Shown: positions 45,683 through 51,761 of the stretch, one piece after another
Position numbering within the stretch: position 1 is the stretch's first letter
How the letters are laid out: each line of letters starts with the position of its first letter
Assembly (NCBI RefSeq): GCF_009910845.1
Contig: NZ_SIJB01000033.1
Location: 1-54,381, forward strand
Length of the DNA: 54,381 nucleotides
Reading direction: 5' to 3'
DNA from: Chengkuizengella marina
GTDB taxonomy: Bacteria; Bacillota; Bacilli; Paenibacillales; KCTC-33759
Made by a program: the position numbers and the translations under genes
Notes under the pieces: generated by a model
The model's database searches: none
Seen by the model: the letters and a program-made list of their open reading frames with translations, nothing else
What the model was told of the DNA's origin: nothing

Positions 45683-46019
45683 GCACTTCCCTCCGATAAT
45701 CCAAAACTACCACTATCATATGTGGACAATTACTAGGATAGAACTACAACTGGAAAGTCAAATTCAACATTTACCATTGAAACCTATTTGTGTCTGTGAC
45801 GTAATAATAAGTATGTGTTTTAATAAGAAGAAAAATACTATAAGATCATAAAGTTCAGTTTTCAAAAACAAAAAGATGGTTTAACTCGCAGAAGTTAGTG
45901 TTTTTCGAGGTCCCGGAAAGTATTAAGTTTAAACTTCAAAGTATAACTTCACTTTTTGGGGTGGTTCGTATGTTGAATGAATGAGAATGTGGTATGTTAT
46001 TTAAGGAGGTGAAGAAAGG
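45683..46019. other. Divergent intergenic region between spoIID and the ATP-grasp operon
   Basis: Holds the ECF-type promoter at 45778-45803 reading towards the plus-strand operon and, near 45716, a possible sigma-E -10 (CATATGAT) for spoIID without a clear -35. The ~200 nt between the ECF promoter and the first start codon shows no clear hairpin or riboswitch. Confidence 0.5.
45778..45803 (+). promoter_or_regulatory. ECF sigma factor (sigma-W-type) promoter of the ATP-grasp operon
   Basis: TGAAAC (45778-45783) and CGTA (45800-45803) with exactly 16 nt between, matching the sigma-W/X/M promoter pattern TGAAAC-N16-CGTA. The predicted leader to the TTG at 46020 is about 210 nt. Orientation and context (membrane/envelope operon) fit envelope-stress control. 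Confidence 0.65.
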
Positions 46020-46229
46020 TTGGGTACTCGTGTGATTATATATGAAAAACTAGAAAGTGGAGAATTGAGTAAATTAGATGAACGTTCTTGGAGCGAGCCT
46101 CTTCTTAAATCATTGGAGCATGCAAATTACATTACCATCAAGGAAATTGAGTATGAAATGGTAGAAGGGCGCTTAAACATAGATGAAGAAGTTCTAGAAA
46201 TATTAGTCATCGCTTCAAAAAAACCTTAA
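46020..46229 (+). CDS. Small hypothetical protein, first gene of the ATP-grasp operon
   Basis: 69 residues from a TTG at 46020; AAGGAGGTG lies 8 nt upstream, so translation is very likely. No signal peptide. The sequence (TRVIIYEKLESGELSKLDER, WSEPLLKSLEHANYITIKEI, EYEMVEGRLN) looks like a compact alpha/beta protein, strongly acidic. No family recognised. The next gene starts 16 nt after its stop with a strong ribosome site, and all five following genes are equally close, so it belongs to the operon. Confidence 0.7.
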   Translation: MGTRVIIYEKLESGELSKLDERSWSEPLLKSLEHANYITIKEIEYEMVEGRLNIDEEVLEILVIASKKP

Positions 46230-46245
46230 AAGGGGGGTGAACGGC

Positions 46246-46884
46246 ATGAAGCAAGATCAAAAGATGACAGACAAATTATTTTATAAAGGAAAACCATTAA
46301 AAACATTATCAACAACATTAGGTATTGCTCTTGTCGCAAACTTAGCTCTGACACCGTTTGTATATGCAGAAGGAGATGCAACAGGCAGTGCTGAACCGAA
46401 GCTTGTGGAGTGGTCCTCAGAAGATGTCAAAAAATATTTTGATGCCAATATGGACTGGAATATTCCTTTAGTGATACCAGAGGGAGAACAGTCCGAAGGA
46501 GAGACTACGAATGAAGCTCAATCAGAATCAGGAAGTAGTAATCAACCAGTATACATTAATAACGGTTTTGGATGGGACGATTTGTTATTATATCACTTAA
46601 TCTTTAATAGTGGACGTTCTTATTCAACTAGAGGGTGGTATGACTCAAGACCTGTTTATGATCCTAAAACAAACCAAACGTACAAACCTAAATCATATGA
46701 TTCTGGCAAATTTCAAAATAAACCTGTTGTCAATTCTTCTGTTAGACCAAAAACGACCAACAGCCAAGGGACGATTACAAAGAGGAGTAGCAATAAAAGT
46801 ACATCTACTTCATCAGGAAGCATTGGAAATAAATCCAGTAATCTAAGCTCTTCAAGCAAATCAGGAGGAAGTTTCGGTGGATAA
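46246..46884 (+). CDS. Secreted Ser/Gly-rich protein ending in Gly-Gly (possible ligase substrate)
   Basis: 212 residues from the ATG at 46246; AGGGGGGTG about 6 nt before it decides the start (a GTG at 46237 is inside that site). A basic N terminus and hydrophobic segment (GIALVANLALTPFVYA) form a signal peptide. An acidic middle follows, then an aromatic stretch (YINNGFGWDDLLLYHLIFNS, RGWYDSRPVYDPKTNQTYKP) and a low-complexity Ser/Lys/Asn tail that ends SKSGGSFGG. The gene overlaps the ATP-grasp gene by 8 nt. The layout of signal peptide, aromatic middle and Ser-rich tail ending in Gly-Gly recalls, from memory, the YgiB/YjfM (DUF1190) proteins encoded next to YgiC/YjfC ligases in E. coli, but I see no clear sequence identity. 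Confidence 0.75.
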   Translation: MKQDQKMTDKLFYKGKPLKTLSTTLGIALVANLALTPFVYAEGDATGSAEPKLVEWSSEDVKKYFDANMDWNIPLVIPEGEQSEGETTNEAQSESGSSNQPVYINNGFGWDDLLLYHLIFNSGRSYSTRGWYDSRPVYDPKTNQTYKPKSYDSGKFQNKPVVNSSVRPKTTNSQGTITKRSSNKSTSTSSGSIGNKSSNLSSSSKSGGSFGG

Positions 46885-48070
46885 AGCTGTATATCATGTT
46901 GTTGGCTCACCTCATCCAAATCGTCAAGAAAGAATGAAAGAGCTTGAGGAATTAGGTTTTACATGGGGAGATATGGACCATTATTGGATAGATCAAGTCG
47001 TATCCATTGATCAGCAGATATGGGATGAAATTAAATTTGCTTCTCAGCAATTATGGACGATTTTTGATAAAGCTGCCCGCTTTACGTTTGGCAAAAGAGA
47101 TTTATATGCCTTACTCTCTATCCCTGAGGTATTATGGGATGGTTTAGACTTATTACTTCCTAATGGAGCAGAGGAATTAAGTAGATATGCTCGATTTGAT
47201 TATTCAATTACTACGCAAGGTGAGATTAAATTGTTTGAGCTCAATGCGGATACACCAACTGGTTATGTTGAGTCCTCCGTTGTCACCCCATGGATTTGCG
47301 AACAATATGATTTAAATTCACCTAATGTATCCATGAAGGAGCAAATTCGTTTAGCCTGGGAGAAAGAGAAGCCAGATTATGCTACGTGTATCGCTTATGG
47401 AGAGCATTTAGAAGATTCAGGTACAATCGATATGCTTGTTAAACATAGTGGATTAGAAGCTAAATGTATTGACACATTAGAATTGTCCGTAGACGAGGGT
47501 GTTGTTAGAGATAAAGAGCTAAACCGTATTAACAGTATGTTTGCATTGTATCCGAAAGAATGGATGGCGGTTGATGATGGTGGAGAAGCTTTAGCTTACT
47601 CCATTGAATCCAAAAACATAGAGGTTTTTAATTCCTTGCATGCTATTATTCTACAGTCTAAAGGATTACAGGCGGTTATATGGGGGCTCCATGAATTAGA
47701 ATCTGAAATCTTTACTAAAGAAGAACATGAATGTATTGAAAAATATATGCTGCCAACGTATAACAAACCCATTTTTGATGGGAACTATGTATCTAAATCC
47801 ATGTTTGGACGTGAGGGTGGGTCCGTTCGTTTATATGACCATCAAGGCACACTAGAAACACAAGATGAAGAAGGATACGATACTAGCGTTCTGTTTGACC
47901 GAGTATATCAAAAACGCATTGATTTACCAAAATTAGAAATGCATAATGGAGCATTTCATTTATTAACAGGTGTTTTTATAATCAACGGGGAACCATGTGG
48001 ATTACTCGGCCGTGCAGGTGGATTAATCACAGGAAACTCCAGTCATTTTATTGCAATGGGGGTGAGATAA
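46877..48070 (+). CDS. Glutathionylspermidine synthase-like ATP-grasp ligase (YgiC/YjfC type)
   Basis: 397 residues from a GTG at 46877 with AGGAGG 8 nt upstream, inside the preceding gene. The synthetase-domain motifs are visible: RFDYSITTQGEIKLFELNAD followed by TPTGYVES (substrate/Mg site), YPKEWM, KSMFGREGGSVRLY (the nucleotide-binding Lys and GREGG loop), and HLLTGVFIINGEPCGLLGRA near the end. There is no amidase domain, as in the stand-alone E. coli YgiC and YjfC. Family enzymes form an ATP-driven amide bond between a carboxylate and an amine. The true substrates here are unknown; glutathione is not usual in this type of organism, so the glutathionylspermidine name should not be taken literally. 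Confidence 0.9.
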   Translation: MDKAVYHVVGSPHPNRQERMKELEELGFTWGDMDHYWIDQVVSIDQQIWDEIKFASQQLWTIFDKAARFTFGKRDLYALLSIPEVLWDGLDLLLPNGAEELSRYARFDYSITTQGEIKLFELNADTPTGYVESSVVTPWICEQYDLNSPNVSMKEQIRLAWEKEKPDYATCIAYGEHLEDSGTIDMLVKHSGLEAKCIDTLELSVDEGVVRDKELNRINSMFALYPKEWMAVDDGGEALAYSIESKNIEVFNSLHAIILQSKGLQAVIWGLHELESEIFTKEEHECIEKYMLPTYNKPIFDGNYVSKSMFGREGGSVRLYDHQGTLETQDEEGYDTSVLFDRVYQKRIDLPKLEMHNGAFHLLTGVFIINGEPCGLLGRAGGLITGNSSHFIAMGVR

Positions 48071-48071
48071 T

Positions 48072-48728
48072 TTGAATCGGATATTACTATTTATAATTTT
48101 TGGATTGATTCTTTTTGGAGCGTTATATTCTATCGGGAATTTATTTGATAATGATTCACAAGTATTTGAGACCAATCCAGTTTCCAGCAGTTCTGGAACA
48201 GTCTCAGAAGCTGAAACCAATACAAACAACACTCTACCTTGGGACTATAGAGTAGAAGAAGGAACTGTGGGAGATCTAATCGGTGGAGATATGACCGTTT
48301 TACCAGATAATTTACTATTACCTAACGATGAGAATTATGCTACAGGAGATAAAATATGGACCCTTCAATACATGAATGCACAGATGGACGTATTAGAAAA
48401 TGGGAGTAATCAGGTTCATTTATCATCATGGAAAGGCATTAAGTCATATAAATCGTTAGAAACAGCTGAAAAAGATTTAATGGAATTAAAAGTTCAAATT
48501 AAAACAGAAGTGGATTTGGTTGGTGTATATAAAACTGAGTTTGAAGGAGAGTATAGATATTTTGCAATTCTTACTTTACCGACAGGACACGATATTAAAC
48601 AACCAATTGATGAAGAAAGATATAACTCGCTAAAAGAGAAAAAGACAGTAGAAGTATATTTAGAAGAAATTCATAGTTATACGAATTATGACTTGGCTAT
48701 GGCCAAATTTCGGGGGTGGGTAGAGTGA
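48072..48728 (+). CDS. Membrane-anchored hypothetical protein of the ATP-grasp operon
   Basis: 218 residues from a TTG at 48072 (GGGGGTGAG upstream), one base after the ATP-grasp stop. One N-terminal membrane segment (NRILLFIIFGLILFGALYSI), a Ser/Asn/Thr-rich linker (about 28-55), then an extracytoplasmic soluble domain (about 58-218) with WDYRVEEGTVGDLIGGD, a Lys/Glu-rich second half and a final MAKFRGWVE. Its stop overlaps the GTG of the DUF350 gene (GTGA). I do not recognise the family. Confidence 0.75.
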   Translation: MNRILLFIIFGLILFGALYSIGNLFDNDSQVFETNPVSSSSGTVSEAETNTNNTLPWDYRVEEGTVGDLIGGDMTVLPDNLLLPNDENYATGDKIWTLQYMNAQMDVLENGSNQVHLSSWKGIKSYKSLETAEKDLMELKVQIKTEVDLVGVYKTEFEGEYRYFAILTLPTGHDIKQPIDEERYNSLKEKKTVEVYLEEIHSYTNYDLAMAKFRGWVE

Positions 48729-49114
48729 TAATAGTAGATTTATTGATTAGTGTGATTGTGATTGCTGTACTTCAGTTGTTAGGTATGGTTGTGTTTAGTT
48801 TAATCACTCCTTTTAATGATTTAGATGAATTAAAAAAAGGAAATACTGCTGTAGGATTAGCCTTTGGTGGTAAGTTCTTAGGTACAGCTATTATTTTAGG
48901 TGTTTCAGCTTACACAAATACATCCATTTTGCATATGTCTTTATGGTTTTTAGTTGGTTACCTTTGTTTATTAATGACATATTATATATTTGACTGGGTT
49001 ACACCCGGCTTAAAGCTTTCTGAACATTTACAAAAAGGAAATCTAGCTATAGGCGTATTGCTTGCATTTGTATATCTAGGTATTGGCTTCGCAGTAAGCA
49101 GCTTGATCATTTAA
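48725..49114 (+). CDS. DUF350 membrane protein
   Basis: 129 residues from a GTG at 48725, overlapping the previous stop by four bases. Four membrane segments in two similar halves: NDLDELKKGNTAVGLAFGGKFLG in the first and LKLSEHLQKGNLAIGVLLAF in the second. The repeated (L)xxGNxAxG(L/V) motif is the hallmark of DUF350 (E. coli YjfL). Such proteins are repeatedly found with YjfC/YgiC-type ATP-grasp ligases, PspA-like proteins and DUF4178; function not established. Probably a small integral membrane component of an envelope-stress system. Confidence 0.88.
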   Translation: MIIVDLLISVIVIAVLQLLGMVVFSLITPFNDLDELKKGNTAVGLAFGGKFLGTAIILGVSAYTNTSILHMSLWFLVGYLCLLMTYYIFDWVTPGLKLSEHLQKGNLAIGVLLAFVYLGIGFAVSSLII

Positions 49115-49133
49115 CAAAATAAGGGTGAAAAAG

Positions 49134-49643
49134 ATGAGTTTATTTAAACGAATTTCAAATCTAATGAAAAAACCTGAAGCTCCTAGACCTGAAAAAACAA
49201 TTCATACTGTGGTTCCTGGGGACTTTGTAGAAGTTTCTTTAGTCATGTATGAAATTATAGGAAAAACAACAAATTTCATGCGTAATGAAGCCATGCTTAC
49301 ATTAAAAGATGGAAGAGACATTCAATATTTATACACTGAGAAACGTGATAAACCTACGTTTATTTTATTTACTGAAATAGATGGAAGGTTGGATTCCTAT
49401 CATGAGATTCCCTCAACTATTACTTTAGAAGAGACAACATATTATCTTGAGGAACAATATAGTGGAAGATCAGGTGTACAGGGAAACACTGCTTTTCCAA
49501 GTGCAGGTGAACAATCGGTCTGGATATTCCAATCAGATGATCGAAAATATTTACGAATCGAATGGCAAGATGGACGATTTATGTTTTATGAGGGCGAGGA
49601 TGTTCTCACTGGAGACATAGATATATTGCAAGGGAAGGAATAA
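49134..49643 (+). CDS. DUF4178 domain protein
   Basis: 169 residues from the ATG at 49134 with AAGGGTG about 6 nt upstream; a GTG three codons earlier is inside that site. A short basic N terminus (SLFKRISNLMKKPEAPRPEK) precedes an all-beta-looking domain with VVPGDFVEVSLVMYEIIGKT, ILFTEIDGRLDSYHEIP and the final WQDGRFMFYEGEDVLTGDID, matching DUF4178 (a fold of repeated short strands). No signal peptide. DUF4178 genes commonly travel with DUF350 and YjfC-like ATP-grasp genes. It is the last gene of this operon, followed by a hairpin at 49681-49712. Confidence 0.82.
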   Translation: MSLFKRISNLMKKPEAPRPEKTIHTVVPGDFVEVSLVMYEIIGKTTNFMRNEAMLTLKDGRDIQYLYTEKRDKPTFILFTEIDGRLDSYHEIPSTITLEETTYYLEEQYSGRSGVQGNTAFPSAGEQSVWIFQSDDRKYLRIEWQDGRFMFYEGEDVLTGDIDILQGKE

Positions 49644-49680
49644 TTGCTTATATAAGTTAGGAATCCTCAAACAAATAATA

Positions 49681-49712
49681 GAGTAGGAGGGGCTGTGTTA
49701 GCCCCCTACCTC
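49681..49712. terminator. Terminator between convergent operons
   Basis: GTAGGAGGGGCT/AGCCCCCTAC long GC-rich stem with one bulge and a 5-nt loop. The T run is weak on either side; it sits between convergent genes (DUF4178 and acyl-CoA dehydrogenase) and may work in both directions. Confidence 0.6.
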
Positions 49713-49717
49713 AATTT

Positions 49718-50857
49718 TCACACTTTAATCTTACTGAATGAATGTTTGGATATTAAAATCTCATGTATTTGTGTTGTACCTTCTATAATTTCATTTATTT
49801 TAGCGTCTCTATAGTATCGCTCAACATCATATTCGTTATAGCATCCATTCCCCCCATGAATCTGAACAGCATCACCTGCTACTTTATTCACCATAGTAGA
49901 ACAAAAATACTTTGCAACCCATGTTTCCATAATAGAATCGGGATCGCCTTTTTCTCTTAACGATGCCGCTTGATAACATAAAAGTCGCCCTGCTTTTACT
50001 TGCACATACATCTCTGCTATCATTTTTTGAATAAGCTGATTTTCTTTAATCTTTTTTCCAAACTGCTCTCTCTTACCAGCATAGTCTATACTTGCCTCTA
50101 AAGCAGCTTGTGCAGTTCCGATGCACCCCCAAGCTATCGTATACCTTCCGTAATCTAAACAAGAAAATGCTACATGTGATAATCCAATTCCCACCTTCCC
50201 AATCAGATTGTTCTCTGGTATGATACAATCATTAAAATTTAATTCTGCTATCATAGAAGCTCTTGCCCCTAATAAACCATGCATTGCTGTTATTTGTAAA
50301 TTAACGTTAGATCTTTCTACTATAAACGCTCCAGGTTTTCCTTCAAATTGAGCAAATATAAGAAATATATCTGCAATTTGACCCATCGTCGTCCATTTTT
50401 TAGTTCCATTTAAAATGTATCTATTTTCGGTCATCTCTACCGTTGTTTTAATACTTTTCGCATCACTACCAACGTCTGGCTCTGTCAGGCCAAAAGCACC
50501 TATAATGTCACCGGCAGCCATTTTAGGCAGCCAATATTGCTTCTGCTCCTCTGTGCCCCATCTAAGAATTGCTAGCGCAACCATACCATGAACGGTAAGC
50601 ATGCTTCGAACAGAGGCACACCCTCTACCAATCTCTTCATTTAAAATCCCTAAAGAAATCATATCCATTCCTAAACCACCGTAAGCTTCAGGAATCATAG
50701 ATCCTAAATATCTATTTTCTTTCATTTTTGAGATGACAATCTCATCAATTTTTTCAAGTCTATCGTGTTGACCAGCGACAGGTATAATCTCATCATTAAC
50801 AAATTTACGAAAGCGTTTTTTATTATTCCGTTGTGTTTCATTAAGTTCGAATAGCAT
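49718..50857 (-). CDS. Acyl-CoA dehydrogenase, FkbI-like
   Basis: 379 residues, normal length. FAD-dependent acyl-CoA dehydrogenase fold with SMIPEAYGGLGMDMISLGIL, GAFGLTEPDVGSDA, YILNGTKKWTTMGQIADIFL, REQFGKKIKENQLIQKMIAE and the catalytic Glu in INEIIEGTTQIHEIL. The segments HGLLGARASMIAELNF, YGRYTIAWGCIGTAQAALEA and VQIHGGNGCYNEY look like the FkbI/AsmJ/ZmaE subgroup of polyketide pathways that oxidise the ACP-bound hydroxyl intermediate on the way to hydroxymalonyl- or methoxymalonyl-ACP. That subgroup call is by eye. It follows the FkbK-like gene by 23 nt, downstream of the NRPS, so it belongs to a biosynthetic operon. Confidence 0.87.
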   Translation of the reverse strand: MLFELNETQRNNKKRFRKFVNDEIIPVAGQHDRLEKIDEIVISKMKENRYLGSMIPEAYGGLGMDMISLGILNEEIGRGCASVRSMLTVHGMVALAILRWGTEEQKQYWLPKMAAGDIIGAFGLTEPDVGSDAKSIKTTVEMTENRYILNGTKKWTTMGQIADIFLIFAQFEGKPGAFIVERSNVNLQITAMHGLLGARASMIAELNFNDCIIPENNLIGKVGIGLSHVAFSCLDYGRYTIAWGCIGTAQAALEASIDYAGKREQFGKKIKENQLIQKMIAEMYVQVKAGRLLCYQAASLREKGDPDSIMETWVAKYFCSTMVNKVAGDAVQIHGGNGCYNEYDVERYYRDAKINEIIEGTTQIHEILISKHSFSKIKV

Positions 50858-50880
50858 TTATCCCACACCTAACTTCCTAG

Positions 50881-51726
50881 TTATATTGTATATTTATAAA
50901 AACCTTCCCCTGTCTTCTTTCCGTGCAATCCCGCATCTACCATCTTCTTTAAAAGTGGACAGCATCGAAACTTAGGATCTTGATAGCTTTCATATAATAT
51001 TTCTAATGAATTGACAACTGTATCAATTCCTATTAAATCTGCAGTTTCAAGCGGCCCCATTTTGTGTCCATAGCATTTTTTGAATATTTCATCTACTTCC
51101 TTAGGATCTGCTACACCATCTTGAACTACAAAGGCGGCTTCATTCATAAATAAATGGGATATTCGATTAGAAACAAAACCAGGATAGTCATTCACTAAGA
51201 CCATTTCTTTCCCCATACTGCTTAAAAATTCCTTTGTTCGATGAATTGTATCCTCTGTTGTATGATAACCCCTTATTCCTTCCACTGTTGGTTTTAAATG
51301 TACAGGGTTCATAAAATGTACACCAATTACATTTGATGGTGTATGCATGATAGAAGCAATTTTTGTAATCGAGATACATGATGTGTTAACTAAATAAATG
51401 CAATCTTTTTTACATATAAGATTTAATTTTTTATAAACTTCTTTTTTTATTTCCCAAGATTCTGTTGTATTCTCAACGATCAAGTCGACATCCTGCAGTA
51501 AATCATAGTCCGTTGAAAACGTTATTTTGTCCTTTATATCTTGCACTTCTATCGTTTTTTGTTTTTGGAAAAGTGAATTAAATTTAATATTTTTATATAG
51601 TAAAGATTCAGCATGCTGCAAAATTTGTTCCGTCAGATCGATTACAGTTACGTTATAATTGGCTTCAGCAGCACTTTGGGCTACACCTATTCCCATTACA
51701 CCTGCTCCAATAATTCCAATCTTCAT
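50881..51726 (-). CDS. 3-hydroxyacyl-CoA dehydrogenase, FkbK-like
   Basis: 281 residues. NAD-binding GIIGAGVMGIGVAQ at the start, LIVENTTESWEIKKEVYKKL, NTSCISIT, the catalytic His region GVHFMNPVHLKPTVEGI, and C-terminal MGPLETADLIGIDTVV with GKKTGEGFYKY, as in 3-hydroxybutyryl-CoA dehydrogenases. Beside an FkbI-like acyl-CoA dehydrogenase and an NRPS it most likely acts like FkbK/ZmaG, oxidising glyceryl-ACP to the 2-hydroxy-3-oxo acyl-ACP for an unusual extender unit. A role in ordinary beta-oxidation or butyrate metabolism is the alternative. GGGAGG 7 nt before the ATG. It starts 35 nt after the NRPS stop. Confidence 0.87.
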   Translation of the reverse strand: MKIGIIGAGVMGIGVAQSAAEANYNVTVIDLTEQILQHAESLLYKNIKFNSLFQKQKTIEVQDIKDKITFSTDYDLLQDVDLIVENTTESWEIKKEVYKKLNLICKKDCIYLVNTSCISITKIASIMHTPSNVIGVHFMNPVHLKPTVEGIRGYHTTEDTIHRTKEFLSSMGKEMVLVNDYPGFVSNRISHLFMNEAAFVVQDGVADPKEVDEIFKKCYGHKMGPLETADLIGIDTVVNSLEILYESYQDPKFRCCPLLKKMVDAGLHGKKTGEGFYKYTI

Positions 51727-51761
51727 TTTTCAACCTCCCATGAAACATTTATCTTCATCGA

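Noticed and set aside
45690-45730. Sigma-E promoter for spoIID at CATATGAT
   Set aside because: A -10-like sequence is present but I could not find a convincing -35 at the right distance.
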